Assembly: GCF_900142775.1 (NCBI RefSeq)
Contig: NZ_FRCC01000001.1
Coordinates: 248,001 to 312,000, forward strand
Source of the DNA: Flavobacterium flevense
GTDB lineage: Bacteria; Bacteroidota; Bacteroidia; Flavobacteriales; Flavobacteriaceae
Length of the DNA stretch: 64,000 bases
Direction: 5' to 3'
The notes below the pieces were generated by a model. The model made no database searches. It saw nothing but the letters and a program-made list of their open reading frames with translations, and was not told where the DNA came from. The translations under genes were made by a program, and so were the position numbers. This document shows, in pieces, positions 52,322-61,445 of this stretch (position 1 is the first letter of the stretch; every line of letters begins with the position of its first letter).

Positions 52322-53461
52322 TTAGTTTATTGTTATTTGTTTTCCTTCTTTGCTGAAGCTAAAACTTTGAATTTTACTCATTGCTGTCAACACCTCTTCA
52401 ATACTTTCTATATTTTTATTAAAACTGCCATTAAACTTTTTATCTAAAAGTTCTGTTTTGTTATTATTAATGGCAACATTATAACTGCGTTCCAGCTTAA
52501 TGATAATGTCCTTAAAAGCTGTTTTTCTAAAAACAATTTCACCTGTCATCCATTCTGTATAGATTCGGGTATCTACTTTTTTAACTGCTATTGCTGTTTT
52601 TTGACTGTTCCAGGTTCCTTTTTCACCAGGAACAAGCATGGTGTTATTATTTGGCATCCCGGTATTTGACAAGCTAACCGAACCTTCCACCAATACCGTA
52701 TTGATATCCGCATCTTCTTTGTAAGAACTCACGTTGAATTTAGTCCCTAAAACTTTCACATCTACTCCTCTGGTTTTAACTATAAAAGGATGTTTTTTAT
52801 CTTTGGTAACATCAAAAAAAGCTTCTCCTTCTAAAACCACTTCTCTATGATGTCCTTTGATAAACTGAACCGGATATTTTAAAGAAGAACCCGCATTCAT
52901 AAAAACCTGTGTACCATCCGATAAGGTGATTTCAAATGTTTTACCGTAAGGAATTTTAATTTCGTTATAAACTAATTCATCCGATGCATCCGATGCACTG
53001 TAGCTAATCTTATTTTCTTTTTGAGTGGCAACCACAGCTCCGTCTTTTTTTATCACTTGTTGTTCTCCATTAGGACTCAAAACCTGAATATCTCCATTTT
53101 CTAAAACCAGCTGAATAGCATCATCAGGGATTATGGTCTTCGTTTGATTATCTGTTTTATATTGAAAAACATAAACCAGACTTAATAAGCACACAAAGAC
53201 TGCTGCATATTGAAAAATATTTTTCCAGTTGATTACAATGGGATCTTTTTTAAGCTTTATTTTTTCTTTTAATTCCTGCCAGTTTTCTTCAGCGTCCATT
53301 GATTCAACATACAATAAGGCTTCCTTAAGCATGCCGTTATCCTGAAGTTCTTTTATTAATTCCTGTTCTTCCTGAGACAACAATTCTATTCTGGAAGTTT
53401 CAACACTTCCATTATATACTATTTCTTTAAGAATATTAACCAAATTTGGGTTAGAGTCCAT
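52322..53461 (-). CDS. FecR-family anti-sigma factor
   Basis: A 379-residue single-pass protein: cytoplasmic anti-sigma part (residues 1-80), membrane helix (about 86-104), FecR domain (NEIKIPYGKTFEITLSDGTQVFMNAGSSLKYPVQF, then FIVKTRGVDVKVLGTKFNVSSY) and a C-terminal STN-like DUF4974. It is divergent from its sigma factor and 165 bp upstream of SusC on the same strand, the order expected for transporter-controlled induction. Confidence 0.94.
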   Translation of the reverse strand: MDSNPNLVNILKEIVYNGSVETSRIELLSQEEQELIKELQDNGMLKEALLYVESMDAEENWQELKEKIKLKKDPIVINWKNIFQYAAVFVCLLSLVYVFQYKTDNQTKTIIPDDAIQLVLENGDIQVLSPNGEQQVIKKDGAVVATQKENKISYSASDASDELVYNEIKIPYGKTFEITLSDGTQVFMNAGSSLKYPVQFIKGHHREVVLEGEAFFDVTKDKKHPFIVKTRGVDVKVLGTKFNVSSYKEDADINTVLVEGSVSLSNTGMPNNNTMLVPGEKGTWNSQKTAIAVKKVDTRIYTEWMTGEIVFRKTAFKDIIIKLERSYNVAINNNKTELLDKKFNGSFNKNIESIEEVLTAMSKIQSFSFSKEGKQITIN

Positions 53462-53575
53462 TACATATCTTGTTTGTTAAAGTTATGTTAGGAAAATATT
53501 ATTTTAGGGTGACAGGATTCTTAATTTTTTTTTGATTATTTTTACATATAATGAAAAAAAACCAAGTTTTTATTT

Positions 53576-53583
53576 TACATTTG
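53576..53583 (+). promoter_or_regulatory. -7 promoter box of the pectin-locus sigma gene
   Basis: TACATTTG, a perfect TAnnTTTG match 43 bp upstream of the start, in the divergent sigma/FecR interval. Confidence 0.5.
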
Positions 53584-53626
53584 GCTTAATGTAATCCATT
53601 ACAATAAGAAAAAACGCTATTTCTAA

Positions 53627-54166
53627 ATGTCAAATCACAAAGATTTAAAAATATTTGAAGACTTGTACAAAGAGCATTTTGCCTTTTTATCTTTAGTTTC
53701 TTTTAACATAACTAAGGATAAAGACGTAGCAAAAGATGTTGTACAGGATTTTTTTATCTATATGTGGGAAAAAGAAAAAGCAATAAATTTTACCATCTCC
53801 TTTAAAGCTTATGCAGCAAGAGCAGTTAAAAATTTAAGCTTGCAGTATTTAGAAAAAAACACTACAATCAGTTTAGAAACAAAAAAAATTGTCCTTCCAA
53901 AAGCAGAAGAACAAGATGTTTTTGAAAAAGCAGAAGAAAGCAAGCAACCTAAAATACTTACTTTAGTAGATAAAATTCCTCAGGCAAGAAGAGAAATCTT
54001 TATGTCACATATTGTAGAAGGACACAGCTATACAGAAATTGCTGAAATGTACAACATCTCTGTAAACACTGTAAAAACACAAATGAAGAGAGCCTATGCT
54101 TTTTTAAGAGAATTTGAAAAGACAAGCACATTAACTACACTATTGTATTTTCTTTTTAATAAATAA
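53627..54166 (+). CDS. ECF RNA polymerase sigma factor
   Basis: A 179-residue sigma-70 factor with region 2 (FNITKDKDVAKDVVQDFFIYMWEKE) and region 4 (HSYTEIAEMYNISVNTVKTQMKRAYAFLRE). It is the only plus-strand gene in the pectin locus and converges with the GH28 gene, 15 bp apart. It would be released by FecR when the SusC transporter binds substrate and drive the susCD operon. Confidence 0.94.
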   Translation: MSNHKDLKIFEDLYKEHFAFLSLVSFNITKDKDVAKDVVQDFFIYMWEKEKAINFTISFKAYAARAVKNLSLQYLEKNTTISLETKKIVLPKAEEQDVFEKAEESKQPKILTLVDKIPQARREIFMSHIVEGHSYTEIAEMYNISVNTVKTQMKRAYAFLREFEKTSTLTTLLYFLFNK

Positions 54167-54181
54167 ATTCATCGAGAAAGG

Positions 54182-55540
54182 TTATTTAACAGAACTTGGC
54201 ACACCTATTTTATCCCCTATTATAATTTCGTTTACACTAATATTTTGTGTATTGGTTAAAGTCATTCCGTTTTTAGCCGATTTGACAGTGATGTTATCCA
54301 AAATGATATTTTCGACTTTCTTTTCCGGAAAACCTTCGATAACAATGGCTGCATTAGAGGCCGACTCACAACTGATATTAGAGATAGAAACATCTGAAAT
54401 TTTAGAAGGATACAAACCACCGCCTTCTCCGTGGTAATTTGCGGTCATATAAATACAATCTTCTACCTGACCGAATGCAATATTCGAAAAATACAAATCT
54501 TTCACATAACCGCCCCGATCAGAATTGGTTTTGATATAAATACCTCTTTTCAAATAACCACTGGCTTTACAATTATCAACAAACACATTGCGAACTCCAG
54601 CCGACATTTCGCTACCAATAACCACAGCATGTAACCCTTTAAATTCGCAATTTCGAATAACAATATTCTCTGATGGATTATTAGAATTAGCACGTCCTTC
54701 ATCATCGCGTCCGGCTTTGATAGCCACATTATCGTCACCGTTATTAAACTGAATGTTTTCTATCAAAATATCGCTGGAATATTCCGGATCAATTCCGTCA
54801 TTATTGTTATTATGAGCATCATATTTTAATCTGCGAAGCGTAATACTTTTCGATTTTAATAAATGTACACACCAAAAAGGAGAATCTTCGATGGTAATAT
54901 CTTCGATCAAAATATTTTTAGAATTTAAAAACTGAATCATTTGAGGTCTTAAATAATGCCCTTTCCCAAAAACGCGGTCTTTTACAGCAACATTATTATG
55001 ATTCATTTCACGGCTCAATAACTTGTCTTTTTCCTCCAGCGGTTTCCATTTAATCCAGGTATTTTTAGCTTCCCCATCAATTGTTCCGGTTCCGGTTATC
55101 GCTACATTTTCTACATTATTAGCATAAATCAACGGACTGTAATTGTACAACATCGTTCCTTCCCAACTTGTTAAAACTAAGGGATAATCATCAGGATTTG
55201 ACCCAAAACGTATTTTTGCTCCTGCTTCCAGATGCAAATTCACATTACTGACAAAATGTATCGGACCGTTAACGGTATAAACCCCTTTAGGGACTACAAT
55301 AGTTCCTCCTTTCCTTTTGTCACAGGCTTTCATGGCTTTATCGAAAGCTTGTTTACAATTAGTAACCGAATCCCCTTTAGCTCCAAATTGAGTGACACTA
55401 ATTTTATATTCCGGGATAACCGGCAATTGAATGCGATTGACGATTCTTTCTATTTCAACCGTTTTATCTACCATTTTAGTTTGTGAACATAAAATATTAA
55501 AGCACAACAAAAGGACGAAGTAAAAAGAATTGTTTCTCAT
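54182..55540 (-). CDS. secreted polygalacturonase-type GH28
   Basis: A 452-residue protein with a signal peptide (residues 1-19). GH28 beta-helix with motifs in order: NNDGIDPEYS (NxD), NGDDNVAIKAGRD (GDD), LHAVVIGSE (the GHG position, here with H) and RGIYIKTNSDRGG (RIK). The inserted NNNN loop before DGIDPE suggests exo action on rhamnogalacturonan or polygalacturonan as in other Bacteroidota GH28 enzymes. Releases galacturonate units from pectin fragments. Confidence 0.93.
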   Translation of the reverse strand: MRNNSFYFVLLLCFNILCSQTKMVDKTVEIERIVNRIQLPVIPEYKISVTQFGAKGDSVTNCKQAFDKAMKACDKRKGGTIVVPKGVYTVNGPIHFVSNVNLHLEAGAKIRFGSNPDDYPLVLTSWEGTMLYNYSPLIYANNVENVAITGTGTIDGEAKNTWIKWKPLEEKDKLLSREMNHNNVAVKDRVFGKGHYLRPQMIQFLNSKNILIEDITIEDSPFWCVHLLKSKSITLRRLKYDAHNNNNDGIDPEYSSDILIENIQFNNGDDNVAIKAGRDDEGRANSNNPSENIVIRNCEFKGLHAVVIGSEMSAGVRNVFVDNCKASGYLKRGIYIKTNSDRGGYVKDLYFSNIAFGQVEDCIYMTANYHGEGGGLYPSKISDVSISNISCESASNAAIVIEGFPEKKVENIILDNITVKSAKNGMTLTNTQNISVNEIIIGDKIGVPSSVK

Positions 55541-55547
55541 AATAAAT

Positions 55548-56279
55548 TTATTTTAGATGTTTTTTCAAATCCAAATCAGTCTTTTTCAACTCAGCTACCA
55601 CTAATTTAGCGATTTCAGTAGCACCTAATAATGATAAATGTGTATCGTCATGCTTTTCGGTTTTGTAAAACGAACTTTCTCCTACTGCAAAATGCAAATG
55701 CAATTTTTTAGAACCTTCCACACCATAAGACTCTTCTAACAATTCCGTTAAATATTGTAAATCAATAAAAGGCACTTTATAATCTGTAGCCACTAATCGG
55801 GTTTCTAATGGATAAAGTCCGTGGGTATCTACCAAAGTACCTTGTTCGTTAAAATTACGTCTCACAATCGAAGACAGCAAAACAGGAGTTGCCCCTTTAG
55901 CTCTGGTTTCGGTCACAAATTTTATTAAATTTTGGCGATAAGCTGTACGTGGATTAGTATACACACTTGGTTTATTCTCTTTTTGGTCATTATGTCCAAA
56001 TTGGATAAAAACATAATCTCCTTTTTTTAATGTTTTTAAAATAGAATCCCAGCGATTTTCGTTTATAAAACTCCGTGTACTGCGGCCATTTTGAGCTCTG
56101 TTATCCACCACAACATTAGTATCAAAAAACTGCTGTAAAACCTGTGCCCATCCGTGTTCCGGATTTTCTGTAGGATTGGTTTTATTAGCCATTGTCGAAT
56201 CACCAATAGTGTAAACGGTTGTTTTTTGTGCAAAACAACTTGTCGCAATTAATAAAAAAAGAAATAATTTAATTTTCAT
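55548..56279 (-). CDS. rhamnogalacturonan acetylesterase (CE12), short form
   Basis: A 243-residue SGNH esterase with a signal peptide (residues 1-17, ending CFAQ). Motifs: TIGDSTMANK (Ser), RAQNGRSTRSF (Gly), IQFGHNDQK (Asn) and HDDTHLSLLGA (Asp/His). It lies 8 bp from the GH28 gene and 8 bp from the PL10-CE8 gene, so it is inside an operon. It is a paralogue of 36027-36839, so the locus has two acetylesterases. Confidence 0.93.
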   Translation of the reverse strand: MKIKLFLFLLIATSCFAQKTTVYTIGDSTMANKTNPTENPEHGWAQVLQQFFDTNVVVDNRAQNGRSTRSFINENRWDSILKTLKKGDYVFIQFGHNDQKENKPSVYTNPRTAYRQNLIKFVTETRAKGATPVLLSSIVRRNFNEQGTLVDTHGLYPLETRLVATDYKVPFIDLQYLTELLEESYGVEGSKKLHLHFAVGESSFYKTEKHDDTHLSLLGATEIAKLVVAELKKTDLDLKKHLK

Positions 56280-56287
56280 AAACTTGT

Positions 56288-58327
56288 TTATTTAAAATTG
56301 GAATACCAATCCAGATTTTCTTTCGAATTTGAATCTTTCAAGATATTTTCTAAAGTATATTTTTTAGCTTCTGATTTTTTTAGCTGATGCGACCAGCTCA
56401 CTCGGTTTTCCGGCTGAAATCCAGGTCCTGAACAATTGTATTCCGCATAAAAAGAAGCTTTTTCAGCATCTGCTTTTGACCAGTTATTCCAACCTTCTTT
56501 TCGAATATGACTTCCCATTTCACAATTCAGAAAAACTGTTTTGGCATGAATACGCCATGGTCGTCCCAGATAAACTTCAGTAGCTTTTTCATCAGCTGTG
56601 AGTTTACAATTCATAAAAACAAAACCATATTCAGAGCTTTCAGGTGTGGAAGCAGCAGTTAAATAAGCGTTGCTTTTAGCATGAATATCGCAATTATCAA
56701 ATACTACAGTAGCACCACCAAAAATAAAATCTACTGTTCCTGCAATAAAACAATCTTTAAAATAGCTTTTAAAACCTTCGCCAGAAGTATATAAAGTATC
56801 CTGATTCCCTAAAATATTGCAATTAGAAACCACTACTCTGTCAGCAACAACAGATAGCGCAATCGCCTGCCCCACCTGACCTGCAGTATTCTCAATAGTC
56901 AAATTAGAAGCCACGAAATCATTTGCCTCCACTAATAAAGTTGGCGTCATAAACGTACTATTCCTGCCTAAATTGATTTTTCCAAAATAGTCATCATAGC
57001 TGATAATCGTTTTTTCCTTGCTTTCGCCAATTAGGGAAATTTTAGTATTCCATTCGGGAATACGAACTTTTTCGTGATAAGTCCCATTCTTAACTGTAAT
57101 TAGTACTCTTTTATAGGGAAAAGAAGGCGAATTGTAAACAGCATCCTGAATGCTGGTATAATCTCCGCTGCCATCCAGAGCAACTATAATACTATAGTCA
57201 TCCTTGGGTGCTTTTGTTACTTTTTTCGAAGGCGATTTTAATTCAGTCGAAAGTTTTTTTTTCCACTTATCGTATTTTTTCAATACTTCTTTGGGTTCAT
57301 TGGTATACCAGGAATAACCGTTTCTTCGCTCCTCACCTATTTCGGTTAAAGAGTATTTTTTTATTCCGTCACGGTCACAAAAAAATGGTCTGTTATCATC
57401 TAGTTCCATAAAACGAGCCCAAATAGGAGGTGCATCCGCATCAACTACCATTTTTTTAGCTACTATTTTGCCGTTTTTTATGGTACGTTCTTCTTTCAAT
57501 CCGGTGATTTTTACTTTTTCAAACCACACAAATGCAGCATCGACCGCTTTAATTACTTCCTGAGAAGGATTTTCGATATCCATTAATAAAAGCACAATTT
57601 TAGCCGATTCTTTTCCACTTAAAGATGGCAATTCATAAGCACGGGCTTTAGCCGGTAACAAGGTGTTTTCATCATGTTGGGCACACCAGGCAGTCAAAAC
57701 TCCGTTTTGTTTGTATTGGCTTTTAAGAATACAATCAATTCCTTTATCGAAAGCTATTTTAGCTTTTGCAACAATTTCTTCAGATGGCTGAATGGAATAA
57801 AATCCCGTCTTATCCTTAATTTCTTTTAGAATTTCCAGAATTCGCACCATCGAATCATCATTATACGTAATATGCGTATAATATCCTTTTTTCAAAGGAT
57901 AAAATTGCGGCCAGCCACCATTGTCATATTGCGCTTTAAGCAAATAATCCAATCCTGCCAAAAATGCTTTTTTATACCTTTCCTCAGGTTGTTGCTTGTA
58001 AATTTTCGAAAGAAAAAGCATTTCCTGACAAGTCGCACTATTATCAGTAGTACAACCTTCTGTTGAATTTTTAAGAGCTAGTAATTCGTTTCTCTGAGTT
58101 TGAGAAAGCGGTTTTTGAATTTGGATATTCTTTGGCCATCCGCCAATATTACGTTGATACAACAACACATTTTCGGCAACAGCTTTTGCTTCCGCAGATG
58201 CAAACCATTGGTCATTATCCATCTCAGTAATACTCTTCCATGATTGATCAAGAACTTGTGCCTGAACACTAATTCCAGATATAAAAGAAAGAAAAAGAAC
58301 CATTGTAATTGTCCTGAAAAAACTCAT
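56288..58327 (-). CDS. PL10-CE8 fusion: pectate lyase joined to pectinesterase
   Basis: A 679-residue bifunctional enzyme. The ATG at 58327 (MSFFRTITMVLFLSF) is chosen because it starts the signal peptide and avoids overlap with the upstream gene. The PL10 lyase occupies about residues 30-340 (NGGWPQFYPLKKGYYTHITYND; WCAQHDENTLLPAKARAYELPSLSG) and a CE8 esterase about residues 375-670 (LDGSGDYTSIQDAV, VGQAIALSV, LGNQDTLY, GTVDFIFGGA, LGRPWRIHAKTVF), joined by a lysine-rich linker. One chain removes methyl esters and cleaves the exposed galacturonate. Confidence 0.93.
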   Translation of the reverse strand: MSFFRTITMVLFLSFISGISVQAQVLDQSWKSITEMDNDQWFASAEAKAVAENVLLYQRNIGGWPKNIQIQKPLSQTQRNELLALKNSTEGCTTDNSATCQEMLFLSKIYKQQPEERYKKAFLAGLDYLLKAQYDNGGWPQFYPLKKGYYTHITYNDDSMVRILEILKEIKDKTGFYSIQPSEEIVAKAKIAFDKGIDCILKSQYKQNGVLTAWCAQHDENTLLPAKARAYELPSLSGKESAKIVLLLMDIENPSQEVIKAVDAAFVWFEKVKITGLKEERTIKNGKIVAKKMVVDADAPPIWARFMELDDNRPFFCDRDGIKKYSLTEIGEERRNGYSWYTNEPKEVLKKYDKWKKKLSTELKSPSKKVTKAPKDDYSIIVALDGSGDYTSIQDAVYNSPSFPYKRVLITVKNGTYHEKVRIPEWNTKISLIGESKEKTIISYDDYFGKINLGRNSTFMTPTLLVEANDFVASNLTIENTAGQVGQAIALSVVADRVVVSNCNILGNQDTLYTSGEGFKSYFKDCFIAGTVDFIFGGATVVFDNCDIHAKSNAYLTAASTPESSEYGFVFMNCKLTADEKATEVYLGRPWRIHAKTVFLNCEMGSHIRKEGWNNWSKADAEKASFYAEYNCSGPGFQPENRVSWSHQLKKSEAKKYTLENILKDSNSKENLDWYSNFK

Positions 58328-58334
58328 ATTCTGT

Positions 58335-59960
58335 TTATTTATTAAATCGGAACCAGTCAATTGCTACACTTCCTGCATCATTAATTTTACCTTCACGAAG
58401 CGCTGTAAATCCAACTTTAGCACCAATCCATTTTCCTTCACGGGATTTAAAATCTTCACCTATGGATTGAAACTTTTTTCCATCTAAACTATAGGAAAAA
58501 CTACAAATTCCGCCCTCTTTCACTTGTACCTGAAGATAAAATGATTTGTTTCCTAATTTCACCGCTTTACTTTCTGTCTCCACTCCTTTTTTATCGGCAT
58601 TTTTACAAGTTACCTGAGAGATAAACAACTCGCCATTTTGTTGTTTCACTTTTAAATGACTATAATCCAGACCCATAATTACCAGACTTACACTCTCTCC
58701 GTCAAAACGGGAATTGAAAGTCATTTTGGCGGTAGCCGTAAACTCATTAGCCGGGAATTTTTGAGCTAAAATATTAGGAACATCAAATAAGTTTATTGCT
58801 TTTTCAGGCATTGGACGACAAAACATATTATAAAATCCCATAGAGGTTGGCATTCCCCAATACACCTGTGCATTCGCATGCCATTGCCATTGCAACCCTA
58901 ATTTAGGAGAATTAAACTCATCTGAATCCGGAGGTGTCATTATTGGGTAGGTTTTTCCAACATTAGGTTTTTTATAAGTCAAAACCGGTTCTCCTGTTCC
59001 GTCTTTGTCTTTATCCATTCCAATAACCGGCCAGTCGTTAATCCATTTCATTGGTTGCAAATGGACAATTCTTCCATAAGCACCTTTATCCTGAAAGTGA
59101 AAAAACCAGTCTTCACCAGTTTGTGTCTGTACCCAGGCTCCCTGATGAGGCCCATTAATTGGTGTTTTTCCCTGCTCTAAAACTTTTCGTTTTTCATAAG
59201 GACCAAAAACGTTTTTAGAACGCAAAACAGTTTGCCAGCCAGTAGGAACGCCTCCTGCCGGTGCAAATATGTAATAATACCCATTACGCTTATAGAACTT
59301 TGGTCCTTCTACAGTTGCTTCATCAAGATGACCGTCAAGAACCATTACAGCATCATCATTAGCCACAGTTCCTTCGGGATTCATAGAACAAACAGCCAAT
59401 AAACTTTTGGCTCCGGCACGGCTTCCCGCAAAAGCAAATCCTAAATAAGCCTTGCCATCATCATCCCATAAAGGAGCCGGATCAATAAGTCCTACTCCGG
59501 ATTTTACTAATACGGGTTCTGACCAAAGTCCTTTTGGATCTTTGGTTTTAACCATATAAATTCCGTAATCCGGATCAGGATAATAAATATAAAACTCTTC
59601 GTTGTGAAAGCGAATGCAAGGTGCCCAGACTCCGTTGCCGTGTTGAGGCTTATCAAAAACATCAAAAGGAGGCTGTTTTTGAAGCGCATAATTTACTAAT
59701 TCCCAATTGACCATATCCTTAGAATGCAAAATAGGCAATCCCGGAATACAGTTAAAAGAAGAAGCAGTCATATAATAATCATCACCTACTCTGATAGCAT
59801 CCGGATCAGAATAATCAGCATGTATAATTGGGTTTTTATAAGTTCCGTCGCCGTTATCAGCAACCCAGACTTTAGAATATTCGGTTGTTTTTTGCGCTAC
59901 GATTAATTGGCTGGAAAGCACAACTAATCCTATTGCTACAGCATTATTTATAAACTTCAT
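58335..59960 (-). CDS. secreted glycoside hydrolase family 43
   Basis: A 541-residue protein with a signal peptide (residues 1-22). Five-bladed propeller with catalytic base Asp in ADYSDPDAI, the pKa-modulating Asp in LIDPAPLWDDDG and the acid Glu in ATVEGPKFYKRNGYYYIFAPAGG. A C-terminal beta-sandwich (about 345-541) is of the GH43_C2/DUF1349 type. The subgroup includes beta-xylosidases and arabinofuranosidases that act on pectin side chains. Starts the run of genes that reads into the PL10-CE8 fusion 7 bp later. Confidence 0.9.
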   Translation of the reverse strand: MKFINNAVAIGLVVLSSQLIVAQKTTEYSKVWVADNGDGTYKNPIIHADYSDPDAIRVGDDYYMTASSFNCIPGLPILHSKDMVNWELVNYALQKQPPFDVFDKPQHGNGVWAPCIRFHNEEFYIYYPDPDYGIYMVKTKDPKGLWSEPVLVKSGVGLIDPAPLWDDDGKAYLGFAFAGSRAGAKSLLAVCSMNPEGTVANDDAVMVLDGHLDEATVEGPKFYKRNGYYYIFAPAGGVPTGWQTVLRSKNVFGPYEKRKVLEQGKTPINGPHQGAWVQTQTGEDWFFHFQDKGAYGRIVHLQPMKWINDWPVIGMDKDKDGTGEPVLTYKKPNVGKTYPIMTPPDSDEFNSPKLGLQWQWHANAQVYWGMPTSMGFYNMFCRPMPEKAINLFDVPNILAQKFPANEFTATAKMTFNSRFDGESVSLVIMGLDYSHLKVKQQNGELFISQVTCKNADKKGVETESKAVKLGNKSFYLQVQVKEGGICSFSYSLDGKKFQSIGEDFKSREGKWIGAKVGFTALREGKINDAGSVAIDWFRFNK

Positions 59961-60192
59961 AGATAAAAAATTAAAAATTAGTAATGTTTTTTCTTCACCA
60001 TATAAGTCATATAAATTTAAAAGGAAGTTTTTTTTTAAAACTTATAACTTAAAGTTCATATAAGCAGATATTGGCTAGAAATACACTATAAAATCAAAAG
60101 AATATTAAAAAAAACATTAAGAAATCAAGAAACTATAAGTCTAAATTTTCTTAATTTCTTAATGGTAAAATTTAATTTTTATGGTTTAAAAT

Positions 60193-61416
60193 TTATCTAT
60201 TCAATTCGATAGCGGCTAAGATAAACGGTCCCGTTGCTTTAGGATCATTGTCTTTCTTTTTCTCATTTACATAATATTCATAAGAACCATCTCTATATGG
60301 ATTTCCTCCTAAACCTGCTACCTGGCAACATTGAGTTAATGTAATTCCGCCATCGGCATCCGTTTTGATTAATTTAGTTGTTAATCCGTCAAAAGCATGA
60401 TTTGCTACTTTCTTAAATTTAGCAGGCAAATATCCTTTGTTTACTCCTTTGGCTAAAGCATAAGCAAACATTGAAGAACCGGAAGCTTCCAGATAGTTTC
60501 CTTCTTTTCCGCCCATATCAGTAACCTGGTACCATAATCCGGTTTTAGGATCCTGTACTTTTTCTAAAGCAACCGCTAATTCATTTAAATAACCTACTAA
60601 TTCTTTTTGTTTTGGGTGATCTTTAGGGAAATTATCTAAAACATCTACTAATGCCATTGCATACCAGCCTAACGCACGAGACCAGAAATTAGGTGATTTA
60701 CCTGTTACTTTATCAGCCCATGGCATTTTTCTGCTTTCATCCCAGGCATGATATAACAATCCTGTTTTAGGATCTTTGTCGTTTTTTTCCAGTAATTCAA
60801 ATTGTTTTGCAACATCATCTAATTTTTTTCCGTTTTCAAAAGTGACTGTGTATTGTGTATAGAAAGGTTGTCCCATATACAATCCGTCTAACCACATTTG
60901 GTTAGGATAAATTTGTTTGTGCCAGAATCCTCCGCTTGCCGTTCTAGGCTGGTCATCTAATTGCTTTCTGATGGTTTGCATCGCAATTAAATATTTTTTT
61001 TCTTTTGTTCTGTCATAAATATCAAATAAGATATTAGCAGCTACTACCATATCGATATTGTATTTATCCATATCATAAGTAGCAATTTTACCATTTTCGT
61101 CAATTAAAGCATCCGCATAACCTTTGGCATATTCATAATACCTTTCATCGCCTGTTTTTTTATAAAGTTCCTGAATGGAACTGGCTACTAAACCGTGAAC
61201 ATAATCCCATTTAGCGGTAGTTCGGTCATCAATTTGATAAGCTTTTGGATGACGCTTCATTAAAGTTAAAGCCATTTTTTCTGACCACTTCAAATTTGGA
61301 GAACTCAACTCTTTTGGAGCTGAAGCAGTATTCGACTGTGATTTACAGCCTGTAAAGCCTAATGCTCCTATCAAAATAAACGTAAATAAAAATTGATTTG
61401 CTTTCATTAATTTCAT
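60193..61416 (-). CDS. GH105 unsaturated rhamnogalacturonyl/galacturonyl hydrolase (copy 1)
   Basis: A 407-residue lipoprotein (LIGALGFTGC lipobox). GH105 (alpha/alpha)6 barrel with WLDGLYMGQPFYTQY, LLYHAWDESRKMPWADKVTG and FWSRALGWYAMALVDVLDNFP, the region holding the catalytic aspartate. It removes the unsaturated uronic acid from the non-reducing end of lyase products. The downstream paralogue at 61446 is clearly a tandem duplicate. Confidence 0.93.
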   Translation of the reverse strand: MKLMKANQFLFTFILIGALGFTGCKSQSNTASAPKELSSPNLKWSEKMALTLMKRHPKAYQIDDRTTAKWDYVHGLVASSIQELYKKTGDERYYEYAKGYADALIDENGKIATYDMDKYNIDMVVAANILFDIYDRTKEKKYLIAMQTIRKQLDDQPRTASGGFWHKQIYPNQMWLDGLYMGQPFYTQYTVTFENGKKLDDVAKQFELLEKNDKDPKTGLLYHAWDESRKMPWADKVTGKSPNFWSRALGWYAMALVDVLDNFPKDHPKQKELVGYLNELAVALEKVQDPKTGLWYQVTDMGGKEGNYLEASGSSMFAYALAKGVNKGYLPAKFKKVANHAFDGLTTKLIKTDADGGITLTQCCQVAGLGGNPYRDGSYEYYVNEKKKDNDPKATGPFILAAIELNR

Positions 61417-61445
61417 GATTTTATATTTTTAATTAATTGTTTTTA

